From the NCBI GenBank assembly GCA_003993805.1, contig RSEF01000004.1, positions 69,645,841-69,709,840 on the forward strand: a stretch of 64,000 bases of DNA. Reading direction: 5' to 3'. Of this stretch, positions 1-14,225 are shown piece by piece. Both the position numbers and the translations under genes were made by a program. Position 1 is the stretch's first letter. Each line of letters opens with the position of its first letter. The notes below the pieces were generated by a model. It was not told where the DNA came from and made no database searches. It worked only from the letters and a program-made list of their open reading frames with translations. This DNA comes from Himantopus leucocephalus (lineage: Eukaryota; Chordata; Aves; Charadriiformes; Recurvirostridae).

Positions 1-3000
1 GTTTACTGCATTATCTCATCATGGCAGTACTTGGCTTGGACGTGGAAAGAGAGGAAATTTTATTTATGATTCATTTCCCTGTTTAAATCTTTTTAGCAGT
101 TACTGTAATTCTGTGTTTTCATAACACGCTTCACAGCTTAAGTGAAGATGCATTTTATCATCAGGTCAATGACACTGAAAGGATCACTCTTTAAAACAGA
201 GAAATTATCTTGATACATCAGAGCCTGCCTAGAATCCATCCAGATGTCACTGGTACTTCATTATTCATGTTGGTAATGCTAACCAGCTGCCAGTTTAATG
301 TCTGCCATTGGAGTCCATTTGGGAATCCTCCCTCTCCTCAGATAATCAGGCAAGTTTAACAATTGTTCTATATTAGCAAACTGTTTTATTGCCCTGTGAA
401 ACCTAAACTGAAAGTTGCAAGTGCTGTGCTTTGAATCACTTTCATGTCCGAACATGACTGACACTGCACAACTTCATTAGCTTTCAGTAAAGTGCATTAG
501 AAAAAATCTAAGACTGAGCTCAGGTGCCAAAAGGGGCGTACTGTTTTACCTTATTGCTAGAGCAGCCCTGGTTTCTGTGTTGATAGACATCAATATTAGA
601 CTATTAATTAACTATTTTCAAGGCTATTTTGGTCAAAAAAGTTCTAAAAATATTCTGTTAAATACTTCTGATAATGAATTTTTAGGAATATTTTCTGAAT
701 CACTGAAGTTGAGAAACAGCTGAGTAGAAAGACATTCCAGATTTAAAGACTGGAGAAAATCCAGTATTTGAANGTGGTCTGAGCGCTACTAATACAACCC
801 ACAGCTTTTCCAGCTGTGAATATCTGAAGATGAGACCCTTTACCCATCTTTCCTGCCCTAAAAACCTTTGCATATACATTTTGTACATCGCCCTATCTTC
901 AGTTTACTCTGTGATCTGGTAGCTGGTAATCTAGCGTGAGGTTTTTGATATGAAGTCTGAGGTGGATTAATCTGTTTTTGATAATTACTGTATCGAAGGT
1001 AAGCTAATAAAGGAACACTCAATGTGGCCAAGTGTTTTTCCACGTTATAGAATGTCTAGAAGTAAGATAAATTGAGAACATGAAATTCAAGCAAAAGCAG
1101 TTTCTATTTAACAGGGCTAACAGTGAGAACATACTGTAAAAATATTTGCCTTTGTACGTGCGTAGCTTTGCTTCAGACTACATTTCTTTAAATGGGAAAG
1201 TTTTGTGGCTTTGCAAAACACGGTCACTATTCTTTTTCTGACAGCTGCCATAATGCTAAACAAATCAGTGAGATATTATTTATGGCTACAGGTCATACAA
1301 GAGGAGTTAATTAATTAAAGGAAGGAAAGAAATGGAGAAGTAGAGGAAAGCTACACAGTAACTAAAGGATTGATGAAAAGAAAACTAATAGGGTTTGTTT
1401 AAAAATTCCCCCAAACAAATTATTTTGATTCAGCTTGCTAAAGGAAGAATGTAACTGGTCTTCCCAAAGCCAAGGGTGAGTTACTAGGACAGAGAATGAA
1501 TTTTCTGCCTTCCTGACAAAGTTCTGGTTTCATGGTCATTGATATAAAACCTGTACCCTACTAGATTATCTCACAAAACCAAGTTTTACTTGGTTCAGGT
1601 GTAGAAATATCATTCAATTTTGTCAAATTGGCCAAAGCATCCAATATGGATGGCTTTATGTACTTAACGTTGCTGCAACATAGCAAATAGCCGATTTGGC
1701 TTACAGTTGGAAGCACATAGGCATGTGATATCTGGTCCATCACAAAGTCACTCGGGAGAAATATACCCATTCATTCTTTCAAAGGAATCAGCTTGAGAGA
1801 ATGAACTTAAATGCTTCAGCCTTCTCTGTCACAAGATAACAACATTTCCGATTCAGTTGGTGGAGTTCTAAAACTAGACTTGCATTTCCATTGAACTTCA
1901 GGGGTAAAACAACCGCTGGGCTGTCTGAATCAATAGGTGCCTCAGCAAGAAAGGAAGACAACTGGTTTATTTTTAGAATGGAGTGTTCAACCCCTATGTG
2001 TAGAAGTAGTAGTGCACCAGTCATGCTACTGAAACAAGAAAGCTAATGAAGATGATGAGAATTATAGCTAGTTTTAGACTTCATTAGAAAGTACATATTA
2101 TCTTTTTTCTTATTTTCAACATGAATAAATCTTAACTTTATATTCAGAAGGTATCCAGTTTTGGTTAATTATGAGGAATGCAGTGAAATAATCTTTTAAT
2201 TAAGTTTATGCACAGTTAGGGACAGCATGTGTGTTTTCATGACATCAGTCAAATATCTGTGGTTGGGTTTTCAGCATGTGTTTATATTGTATCTGTCTTG
2301 GCCCAAGAGCTACTTCAGTGCCAGTAATCAAGTGATGCAGACGGATTGAAAAAAAAAGTTTACCTCAGACTTCCCTGTGTATATTCTGATATTCATGATA
2401 AAGATGACACTGGCAAAGTACTTCAAAGCCAAGAAAAAGCTGAGAAAGTTTATCTGTATTCCATTGGACTGAGAAGATCAAAGAGAAAATGGTAAGAAAA
2501 CATAGAGGGTAATGAGGATCTGATAGAACTTCAGCTAAATAAGAATGCTGGTGAACAACAGGTTTTCCAGTGACTTATGGTCTGCTGTGTTTTGCAATTC
2601 CTTCATCAAACATCATGGAGAAGAGAAACGCACAGAACATGTGATTACACTATGAGTGATGCAGTGACAGGTGACTTCAGCTATACATGAGTGTCCTGAA
2701 CTGTTTTTTTTTTTTTCTTGTGGAATAATGTTATTTTGTCTTTTAACTGCAGAACCAAGCAGTTTGCTTATAATATTAATATTAATAAATTTAAAACAAT
2801 TATTTCCATTTACTCTCTCTATGCAAAACTCATAAATACTTCTCTATTCTAACATGACATTTGAAAAAGTAGGTTTGAAATATTAAAAGTCAGAAAAGAA
2901 GGGCAGACAGGAATGAACATTTCCCATTCAACCTTATTTCATCCTCTTGTGCATATGTGTTATGATATAATCTTTAATTACACAATCGCATACAGTTTTT

Positions 3001-3427
3001 CTCCTAGGAGACCTCTGGCTTATAAACTGAATAATAGTTATCCAACATTTCTTTTTATCCTGTTCTCTATGTGGTTTAGCCTCAGGCTATATTTATGTTA
3101 CATCATCCAAAATCTTGACTGACTGCAGAATTATTCATTTATTTTCCTGGGAATTTCTTTGGTTCTCTTATCACACCAGCTAATTGCTTCATGGCTGCTT
3201 CTAAACCTATCTTTATTATCCCTTTGAAAGTGTATTATCAGTGTCCCACTTTTGCAGCTATGGAACTCAAGTGCAAAGTGATTAAGGCCAAATCTACTGT
3301 GTCCATTTTTGGCTGCCAAAGCTGAGACGTGAAGAATGATTTTTTAAGAATACCTCATTTTTTGAAAGCAATTTGTACACAGTTGCAGCGCTGACTAACT
3401 TTATTTGCAAGCTCTCACAAATATTAG

Positions 3428-3453
3428 ATGTCTCATTGAGATGTCTCATTGAG
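3428..3453. repeat. 13-bp perfect tandem duplication
   Basis: ATGTCTCATTGAG occurs twice back to back (3428-3440 and 3441-3453) with no mismatch. This is a typical replication-slippage duplication, with no sign of function. Confidence 0.9.
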
Positions 3454-6400
3454 TATGTAACTTCATCATATAAAACCTGAGTGGATTCAACTTCATCAAT
3501 GCTGTTTCTTTTCCTGAAATCCCACATATTTTAGTTCACACCTTCTAATAATTTCTAAAAGAAATCAGTTTTTCCCCGAGTTCCTCCTTTGTTTATGTCT
3601 TTCCCAGCACACGGGCTCCTCTGCATCTTTCTGAACTCCAGATAGATGTGTTTTCTCTAGCCCCTTCTATAGCTCTTGTATTTTCCTAACTCTGCATTTC
3701 CTTCCTCAATTTTGTCTTTCTGCAAATAACTCTCAAACTTACAACCTGCCTCTCCACGCTTGTCACTCCTCTGCATTCAAGATAGGCAGTTTCCTTTTCT
3801 TTTGCACTGTGTGGGAGCCAGCTGGAAGGTACTTGAGGACAGGAGAAACCGACATCTTGCTTTCAGCTCCAGGGTCTTGTGTCACATAATTTAGCAATTA
3901 GCTGGAGCAATCATAAAGAAGTCCTATTTCGTCCTTGCATCTTTGGGCAACAGTATGCTTAGTGCAGGTGGAACCATGGAAACCTTGACTGACCATGTGC
4001 ACACAGAGGTCTTTGAAAGGCTTGTAATTCAACTGCTATAAAGTGAATTTTTCAGAGACAGAAAATAATGCATCTCACGTCAGGGCCACTGCCTAAACAA
4101 TTTAGATTTCTGCTCTTGAAGATACAAGCATGGACCTTCTCACTGCACTAATTTTTGAGACTGATAAGTGCCAAAATCTCTTTCTCAGAAAACGCTGTGC
4201 TGTTGTAGCTGAAACCTTCCTCGAACTGTTCTTCCTAACACAGACAAATGAAAGCCTGACAAAAGGTATAAAGTAGCTTCAAATCCAAACCTAAGAGTGA
4301 GCAATACTCCACATGACAGTTTTATGACACTAGTAGAATATACAAAGAATTCTTTTTTCTTTTTCTTTTATATATGCTCTGTCCTGATGATAGCAACTAG
4401 TACATTTTAACCAGTTATGGAGTTTTGCAGTCAAAGAATTCAAGAAACTTTTCTAGTTTAAAGTAAAAAATGTTTCTAAGGCTATATTTCACCAAAACAA
4501 TTTTAAATCCATAGTACAGTTATCTCAGACAAGCAATATTCTGATTATTATTATCATTACAATGAACTTTTCATTTTCTCATCCTGTTGTTGTGATCATT
4601 ATAAATTCTTCTCTTCTGTCTGACTTTGGCATTCAAAATCAAATTTGGCGTCAAAGTGGCCTTTTTTCCTCCTTGCTGTCGACTCTGGTGTTCTTGTCTT
4701 TTCTTTGCCTCCACTCCTGACTCTTTCGAGATCTTGGAAAGATGCTTAGTACTTTCCACCGCTAAAGGTTATTTATATTTTAATTAATATCTAGGATTAG
4801 GTGAGGTGACAAGTAGTAGAATGAGTCAGAAACGGAACTTCCAGAAATCCATCAATTAATAGACATATAGATGTTCTGGTGAGCAGAAGCCCACCATAAC
4901 CAAAGGATTTACATGATCATTTTACTAGTAATATCAAGTAGCTTTAAAAATTTGAATTTCTGGTGTTTGGACGCTTTTGACCTTCCGTCAATACATAGTA
5001 GTGTTATTATATGCTTATTACATGGTTCTAAGAAATAGCTAAGTAACAGTTCTCAAATCAGACTTTTTCTGAAAATATTTATTCACACTGATTTAAAGGC
5101 GCTAAGGGTATAATGCACTACATTTTGCAGTAATAGGTGCAAATTTGCAAGGTACAAGTCTTCCTGGTTTTGATTGCACAAAAGGAGTTCACATTCAACA
5201 TAAATCAGAAGTAATATTTAGTTGAAGGCAACCTTCCAACAAGAAATGAACTAGCTGAAAATGCAGCAAAATATAAATACTTGGAAAGAATTTGAGAACA
5301 ACATGATAACATATCCATTGTTTTGAGATAGATGATAAGAATTTTTTTATATATCAGGGGAATGGTAAAACCAAATTATATTAGATACAAAAAAGAAACA
5401 ATGCTCGTTAACAGGCATTGTTTGAAGCATTTTGATATCATCAGTTAACTTTTGACACAGGTGGAGAAGTATGCATAGACGAGGGTGGAAGTAACACTTC
5501 CAAACAAGTAGAGGCACAAAGGAATTTGAGATGATATCCCTAATGAAACCCAGAGCTTCAGCACTGTGAGAAAATTAAACCTTGGGCCAAGAATCAAAGC
5601 GAAGCTCAAAATGCTTCAGAAGGCTTTTTATAGTCTAGGATCAAGGAGGTTTCAGCTTTTAGTGTGCAAAGGACTAATAATGATCTGCTAATCTATGTGT
5701 AGCATTTATATTGTTTTCCTTGTCATTTCTAACAGTCTATCAAAGCCTCCAAGTAAGGGTTCGCATGCTGGAAATCAGATGTGGCTACGGGTCCAGTGCA
5801 TATAACACCACATTGGCTTATGTGATGTTCAGGAGGATGTGGAATGCTTTTAGGACTGTCTAAAGGTTAAAGACTTTAAATGCTGCTACTCACTTCAGTC
5901 ACATTCTGGGAACAGAGAGCAGACAGAGAGCAGAACAGAAGCACCTGGAGCGTATTTGCCCTACAGTGGACTCCAGCAAGCAGCTAAATAGACCCCAGAT
6001 CTATGGCATTTGCTTTTGACTTTGTCCTAAACTTTTAAATAAACTTCCAAAATAGCCACGATGGCAGAGTACAGGGGACTTTGAAATGTATTTTGAAACA
6101 CAATGTTTTTGTTTTTGCACATCTGAATAATGTGTTGTAGTAAGTTTCTTGTTCTTGTGTCTTTTAAGTCCTTTCATATATTTCAGTCTAATAGATATCC
6201 TTTATGTTCTTAAAGATCGAAGTTTCTCTAAAGCAGGATGAAGTTTTGACCTAAATGAAACCAGTATTTTTCCATTTATTTCTGTGATACAGGAGTCTCT
6301 GCCTACAGTTTTAAGTTTCTAGAGTAATCCTATTTGATAAGCAAATAACTTTCTATCAATAATCAGTTTCTGGTTATAAATTTCCTACAGTTAGATACTA

Positions 6401-6495
6401 AATATTCGATGTACATATTGATTTCTTTACCAAATACTTGGAAATTACATAGCGTTTAATTTCCCTAAACAATCAGATATTTAACTTACACTGTA

Positions 6496-6523
6496 ACACA
6501 CACATATGTACACACACACATAC
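6496..6523. repeat. Degenerate CA/TG simple repeat
   Basis: An alternating purine-pyrimidine tract of CA units is broken by a central ATATGT. It is a short imperfect microsatellite. Confidence 0.7.
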
Positions 6524-7652
6524 TTTATCTGTGAGATATCTAATATGCACATATGAGAAGTTATTTGTGTAGGTATAGTTTATGCTACTAACATCAGTCC
6601 TCTGAATCTGCAATTCAGTAACCTACTTTTGCTTCCTCACAGACATATGACAGTTTTCAAGGGCAGAAGCCATCCATCTGCAGTCCTTGTGAAAAACTGA
6701 AATTGTGTATTTAACTTTTAATTATATTATTTGCTGTGTATGCATAGCTAAAAGCATCTGGTGAATTAGCACAGAAAACTCTCACATTACTATAAACACA
6801 GAATCGGTTGTAAATTTCAAAGCTCATAATCAAATTTGTTTTCCGAGAACGAACTGTGCACTTGTTCTGAGTTCAAATGATGCTAAGTGCCTAAATATCG
6901 CCTTATGTTATTGTTATCACCTTAATTTACATCATTGGTGCTATTATGAAGCTCAGTGATGAATTTTCGGAAGACTCTCTGCTAGTAGAGTGTGAACACT
7001 CAAACATCTATGGGAAAATGTAGTGGAAAAAGCTGTGAGAAGGGTGAAACAGAGAGTCATTTGGATTATGAATCTGTGGGATAGATGTAGGACCCAATAC
7101 AGTAAGTTATCAGAGTTAGTTTTTCAGCCTGCATAGAGTAAGCATCCATGTTCTTGTCTTGCCAGTTCTGAAGGCAGAGGCCTAAGTTATTTAACTTTAC
7201 GCTGTTTATTTCTAACTAGTGGTTTTTGTGGTTGATTACTTTAGATTATTCTTGGCAGTCGTTTTGTTATACATGCAAAAAAACCCTTGGGATTTCTTTG
7301 TGGCACTTCAAGGAGATTTACATATCCACATAAAATGATAACATCAAAAAATTAAAATATCGTCCAATTTGTTCATCAGCCTGCTTTGCTACGTCAATGA
7401 CTGCAAACATAATATAGGTATGCATTTGTGTGTAAATATGACTGAGTGTATTGCAAGACCATAATATCTTTCAAACAGAAAATTCGATTTACAGGGCAAA
7501 TTTGACACTGGGATAGAGATGTAAAAAGATCTATGAATTTTCATGACAACAGGTTACCACGCAGAAGAGGGAGAGGCTACATTAATTCCCCTCCGATGGA
7601 AAAAAAAAGAAGTGTGATATGTACTGTTCATAGACATTAAAGAAGTCATGTT

Positions 7653-7723
7653 GGAAGGAGGAAGGAGGGCCAGAGTTGGGGCGGGAGGGAGAGAGTAGGA
7701 AGAGAATGAAAAAGTGAGAGAGG
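7653..7723. repeat. Purine-rich (GA-rich) tract
   Basis: About 70 bases are almost entirely G and A, in irregular GGAAGGAGG- and GAGAGAG-like units with a few pyrimidines. It stands out against the AT-rich surroundings. It is low-complexity sequence and not a regular microsatellite. Confidence 0.7.
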
Positions 7724-10700
7724 CTGTGAACATCTTGCTTTTTTGAGTTTTTATGAGCTATGATACATTAACACCAAAAAAATCTGTTTGGGAGGGGATA
7801 ACCTTGATTGAGGACTGCATTTTTTACTGTTTAAAAGGGCATGAAAATTTTTTTTCAGACCATGGAATTATACATGCTCCCTCCACATGGCTTCTCTGCT
7901 TTCTCATAACGGTTGAGCTCACATTTATTTTAATTCAGTTTAAGTGTCAATCAATCCTGAAACACAAATTCACTGGAAACATTCAGACAGACGTATGAAT
8001 TTCTAATGCCTTTCACACTTGTCAAGTCATTCCATCTTAACCTGGCTTTTCAATTATTTACTTTCAGATTTTACAGCCATATTTAGAGACATTGTAGAAC
8101 TCCTCAGGTGAAATGTGGCCTCTGTTTAGGTCTATTGGAGATTACCACTGACTTCAAAGCAGGAATTTACCCATATTGTTCACATTCATGTTCAGGAATG
8201 TCACGTTTACTGGATGAAATACCAAGTGTATTGGCATTGATGTTCTATTCAAATCACAAAGGGTATGGTACGCTCTGTTAGCCAAAGAATTCCTACCCAA
8301 GTAAGACCACATAAGCTGCTGCTGCTGAACCATTAGAAGAGAGATTAAGCCCAAAACTTTTATATTAGAAAAAATTAAACCATATATACGATGGTATTTT
8401 TTGTAATCAAAGTAATTATTTATTTTCCTAGGCAAGCTACTTTCTAAATTTTGTTTCTGTAGACCACACGTATAAGAAGGCACCTAAATAATTTCTCATG
8501 CTTTGTGATACATCAGGTTGGCACAGCGAAAGTCTCCATCTTCAATTCATTAATTAAACTGCTATCTAAGAATTTTATGAGTATTGATGTGATTTGGGCA
8601 GTGTGATGCAGAGACTCTGTAGTGTGGTACCAATTTCTAGTTAGCTTGATGGAACAATGTGGTAGTGGTAGGTAGTAGTAGACAGCCACCTCTTACAAAA
8701 CAGAACATGTTAAAGCATGGACTATGCTGAGGTCCCAGCTGGAAACAGGACCAGAAACATAGAAACAAAAGGAATAAAATTTCCAAAAAGACTCTCTGGA
8801 GAGAGAAGAAAAGCACGCGGTCATTGCCGACTTGAGAACAAATGAACATAAAATGATACTCCCTAGGGTATTTGAAATTGCTCAGGGTCTCCCATTTCCT
8901 AGGCTCTGCAGAAGTTAAGGGAAAGACAGACAGATTTAAAGATTTGATTGTCCCAAAGTGTGTTTTCTATTAAATGCTTTCCAAAGACAGTTTATTACAC
9001 ATATTGCTTAAGGCACCAAAAAAAAGTTGATGCCACATAGTGGGAAATATGGGAAATTTCATGACATAAATAATGAGTCAAGGTAAGGGCAAGAAAGACA
9101 TGAGTCATGGTCACTTTAGTGATGGTCTACTCCTATTGAAGCAATAAAAAAGGTCCCCTAAATCTCTTTGAATCCTGGGAGAAAAACAGAATCTCAGACT
9201 TGATTTACAACTAAAAGTTAAGCCTGCGGTATTAATGTACAAAACATAATCAATTATCCTAATGATGACAGTGCTGAAGAAATCAAGAGAGGAAAGAGCT
9301 ACCATGTCATGTTCTAGTAGTAAAAGTAAGAATATGTGCGCAGTTTGCTACAGAAAAGACAAGCCATTCATTTGGCGTTGCGCTAGTTCTTTCTTTCAGG
9401 GGTGAGGAAGAGGTCAATTAATTTTCCTGCTTTTTGTCACCCAGCATGTTTTTGGTGCAAAAGGAATTAACTTCCTTCAAAAGTGCGTGTTAGGTAATAG
9501 TCTTGCATACAGCGATCCTTTATAGAACTAGGAATATAAAGGAATGAGAAGTCTTTATCGTGTGCTAGAAGTGCGTGTTACGTGAGTAGGAAATGCCATT
9601 TCTTACTTAATAGTAAATGAAGTATTTAGTTTGAAGGATGAGTAGTATACAGGGCCTTGAAGCAAAGAAGGACGCACAGCTTGGGCTTGGTACTGAAACT
9701 TAGCACTCGGCAGGGTCCAAGGGTACTCTAAAATGCAGCTGTTGGGGCAGAGGCACAGAACTGCTGCAAGAAACCGGCAGTTTTACAGCCTCTGCTTCTC
9801 CTTCCCTCCTGCGCAGCGCCCTTATTTCTGCCTTCTGCCACCTCCTCTACACATACTAAAGAGAGCAGGTAACACAGGCCCCGTGCATGGCCAAGTGCTT
9901 GAGGTTTTGGTTTTATCAGTTAGAATACCTGAATAATCCCATGGATGTCAGGGATAGTCTCTGATATTACTCTTACTCTGAATAGGTAGACACTCAGAGC
10001 TGTTAAATATTAGGGCATATTCCAATATTGTAAGTGTTATATGCTGATGATTAAACATGCAAATAATGCCTTAACCTTGATATGCAGAATATGCCCCTCA
10101 GTATAAAAGAAATTATATAAAATACTGTGAAACACGTTATTGTATGTAGTTATTTAATGTTTAGGAAGAAACCCTAAAACCCAGAAAAAAATTGCACTTT
10201 ACTCTCTGATTGAGTTGGATAAACACAAATGGCTTCCCTGATTATTTCTTTTTATACATATGTAATAATTTCCAATTTGTATTTGGTACTTCCCATCTCC
10301 CCACACAGCAACATTATTGACAGTCAGTGTTCACCCAGGAGAAAGAGATTCTGACCTGAAAATAATCAGTTCTTTTGATTCTCTGAACTATGTTCCCTGT
10401 TTAATGTCTCATTCTTTAAACACATTCAATAGCCAAGTAATCAAAACTATATATAGATTCTTTCAATAGTAACAGACTTAATTTAGAACTGCTAACAGGA
10501 CTAGGTGCTGACATTTTTAATAGGTAAAAATGAAATAAATTTAAAGTGAAGTTGTAGCTTCAAGAACTGAGAAGCAGAAAATAGCAGGTAAACACAAAGA
10601 GGTGTTTGTGCACTAACTGCTGACATGCCCAATATTCAACTGTTTCTCCCTTCCTATTGCCCAAATTAATAATGCCATGAAAGGAAAACCACAGAGGAAT

Positions 10701-13700
10701 CAAATTTTGCCAAGATACCATCATGACACTAGTAACCATTGATGAGCTTTAATTTATTTCTTAAAAATGTACCTTTTTAAAAGACATCTACTTCTTTTTA
10801 ATAATGCCAAAAGCAGGCATGTTTACCCCCAAAATAGGGGATTAACATACTCATTTCTTGCTTGCAAAACACATTTTTCCAAAAAGATTTTATTGTTAGA
10901 TGTCAGGAGCTGTAACACAAGATTTACTGGCATTGTTTCTTATGATGAATGATTTTTTAATGTGTATTTTACACGATTTTAGTTAAATGAGTAAGAAATA
11001 ATTGTCTAAAGATATATTTTGCACTGACAAGACATGATAGTAGTATGTGTTTGTTTTACTGCAATAGAACTCAGTTTCAGCAAGGGTTATACTGTGCTCT
11101 GCTCTTCAAAGTATTCCAATATAAAAATTGGTAACTGTCCATCATGATGGGTCAAATTATTTTCTTATCTCAATTTCACAGACCATCTACAGTTTTTTGT
11201 ATAGACTATTCAGGCATATAGAAACAGCATGTTCTACTGTATGCTCTGAAAGTACTACAGTCTTAAAAATGTTTAATAAATATATTCCCCCTTTGAGCCT
11301 CAGAAGCCAAATTCTTAGGGGCCAGATGCATTGTGCTCCAAATTTATCTTTGAAAAAAGTGTCTTCCCCATTCTTGCACCACTATGGTCTATTGAGTATC
11401 AGCAAGTGTGTGTAAGTGTATCAGTTTTAGGACAGACTTTGTCATTGTCCTGAAAAAGGGATGGGGCCAGATCCATAAATGTACTTAGGAATATAACTGG
11501 TTTTGGCAACAGTAGGATCTAAATGCTGTAATAACTTTTTGGAAACTTTACCTGTTAAGGTATATCTTTATGTTATATTTACCTTAATAACACTGTTGAC
11601 CTTGGTTGGCGGTGGATTTGTTTTGATTGAAAAGACACTGCAGCAAATGAGGATGTTCTTGACACAGTGAAGAATCTGCTGCCTTTTGTAAAAAGATGTT
11701 TATAAGGTCTTTAATAATATAGTGACAATAGATACTGCATATAGCAGTGCAAATGGCAGGATGCAGGATTTCCTGGGCTGGTCAGCTAGTAGGGCTCTTT
11801 GGGCAAACATGACAAACATTGCAGTTGTATTCTTCTCAACTTCTGACAATTGAAAAAATCAGTTTTCAAGTTCGATGACTTGAATTGTTACATTAATTTT
11901 GCCAACTTTTTTCTGAGGCAAGGGTAAACAAGATTCTTTCTCGTGTCATAATGAAATCTTCAGAGAAACTCAGCTTGTAAAAACCCAGGCAAGACTTGGA
12001 AATGCTTTCTACCTATAACTTTTCCATTGAAACAGATGAATCGGTAAGCCCCGTAATTGAAATAACTTCTTGCCCTCTAGAGAAAGGGTGATTCCTGCAG
12101 GTCAAAACAGGGGTTACTAGTAGGTCAGCTGAGATAGCCGTTACTGCAGCTATCTGCACAGTGTTTAGGCTTTAAGTAAACCAGAGATGTTGTAATGTGG
12201 AACTGCTGGTTCTTGGTAGAGTTTCCTAAGGTCATTAAGAAAAAGACAGCTTATTAAGCCTGAAATCATTGAAGAAAAACACTAGACCCTGTCTCAAAAC
12301 AGAAGTTGTATCAGTTTAAGTAAAACTGATTTTGATCCTTTTCTAGTTATAGTATAACAAACCTATTTAGAAACCAGTACCGCTCAGAGACAGCATTTAA
12401 CTGTTTTCTTTACCCAGTCACTGTTATTTCATATATCCATCGTATTTCACTTGATATTTTCATTAGCTTACTGTATTCAAGCCAGTGCTACTTTCCATGT
12501 ATGAAATTAATTCATTAAAAGCATGAATATTTACATTATGATGAGAATAAATGGTCACTAAAATAAAAGTATCATTCGTTGAACAGAACTTCTATATATG
12601 TTGTATAGTGTAGTGTGAATGCTCTTGAAAACCAAAGCTAACACTTTCTTTCCATGTGTTTTAAAAATCAAATGAAAATGTGTGCATTCAATGAATATTT
12701 TTGGCATGCCCTCCTTCAGTAAAATTCTTTGCATACAGTGATATAATGGGAATTGAAAATTTGAAAAAAATGTGGGTTTTTTGTTTTGTTTTCAGGTTTA
12801 GTTGAGAACAACAGGCACTCAAATTATTTATTGTATGTAATGGCTACAGTTGTGAATTCTCTTGTACTAGAAATCAATCTGTTGTAAGTTCTGAGAACTT
12901 AGTGTATTTTTTTTGTGTGAAAAGTGGTCACACCTTAACTTCAGATGAGATACACTATCTGCTCTCTGAAATTAATGAAAGAAAACACAAGTATGCTCCC
13001 AGACAGGACTTGCAATGTACTCTAAACAGTGCCTGACCTGGACATTTGGGGAATCATAGCTCCAGGATAAACGACAGCATGCCCCAGCATGTAAGTAAAG
13101 ATTCAACCTGGAAGAAGAATGTGGGTCTGTATGTTTATTCTGAAGTTTAGCTTACTTCAGTGCTCAATACTTTCCCAACCCAAACAGATCTATGCTCTAG
13201 TTATCATGTGTTTTGGCTAACAAAGGCTCTTTGCTGCTTTCCAAATCTGGCTTTTCTTTTTTGATGAGTTATCAGAACTCTATTTTATACAGTGATTGTT
13301 AGCTCCAGTTGGCTTGTTTATTATATATCACAGGAACTGCTGTCAAGTAAACACAAAATAAGAGCCATCAAGAGTCAATAATATTATCAAGGCCCTTGAA
13401 ACACCTCCTTTGGTTCCCCGCTCTTTTAAGCATAAGCTGCAGAGCTGCCTGTATCTTGTTTAGGGAACTTGCTGTTCCTTGATGGGGAATGGCTTTCTGA
13501 CTGTTAGCTGCCCTTTCTTTCCTTAATCAGATAAACTGGTCTGAAACACAGCCCTTTTCTTTTCACAGGTGGCTTTACTTTCTACTCTCAAGAGTTCCTG
13601 CACAGCACAGGGCCATTTTTCATGTTAAAAGGATAGAAACTTTGGCTGACTTGTTTTCCTTTACAGAACAGACCCAAGGGGAAAGGAAGTAAACTAGCTA

Positions 13701-14125
13701 CAAAATTAAAGTCAAAATCACACACACACACAAATCCTAATTCAAAAGTGTGCCAATAAGAGATGAAAGGTGTCTTAGTTATTTTTTATTATTTCTACCT
13801 TTATCTCAGAAGTCATAGGAAATGATTCGGGAAAGTCACAGTTTTATGCTTAGGAAAAGCTACTGTACGCTTACTTGCTCATTCCAATGTCAAGTCTCCT
13901 TCCTCCTTCCACCCCACTTCCCATTCCTCATTCTGTCAATTACATCCTTGGAATTGAAGTAAACCTTCTTTATTGTGAAGAACTAAAATCTCTGCTGAAG
14001 TAGGCAAAACCAAATCTCTTTAAGCACAAGGTGAATAAAAATGTGATTCTTGGGGAAAGTAGTGAGACGAATTATTCTCAGTAATGCCACTTTTATGAAT
14101 CAGATTATGATACATTGTCTGTTCT
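7724..14125. other. AT-rich non-coding DNA
   Basis: No gene or recognisable mobile element is visible. The patch 9730-9890 is slightly richer in G and C and contains a donor-like AG|GTAACA at about 9869, but has no convincing reading frame or matching acceptor, so I do not call an exon. A (CA)7 microsatellite lies at 13719-13732. Frames here reach about 109 codons (8154-8483, minus strand) and look like chance. Confidence 0.65.
13719..13732. repeat. (CA)7 microsatellite
   Basis: Seven uninterrupted CA units in AT-rich sequence. Confidence 0.9.
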
Positions 14126-14225
14126 NNNNNNNNNNNNNNNNNNNNNNNNNNNNNNNNNNNNNNNNNNNNNNNNNNNNNNNNNNNNNNNNNNNNNNNNNNN
14201 NNNNNNNNNNNNNNNNNNNNNNNNN
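14126..14225. other. Assembly gap, exactly 100 N
   Basis: One of three gaps in the window of exactly 100 N, so the length is nominal. The flanks are AT-rich (the right flank begins with ATATAAAG and TATATGATATATA-like sequence) and show no recognisable transposon, unlike the other two gaps. Confidence 0.98.

Larger units (their letters stand above)
1..7652. other. AT-rich non-coding DNA
   Basis: No gene, RNA gene or classifiable transposon is visible. Reading frames stay below about 80 codons and none resembles a known protein. A 13-bp tandem duplication sits at 3428-3453, a degenerate CA tract at about 6496-6523, and a run of 13 T at 2704-2716. One single N lies at 773; unlike several others in the window, it has no duplicated flanks. 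The stretch could be intron or intergenic. Confidence 0.7.

Noticed and set aside
9733..9936. Possible exon with donor-like AG|GTAACA
   Set aside because: No acceptor, no recognisable protein, and such donor-like matches are common by chance.
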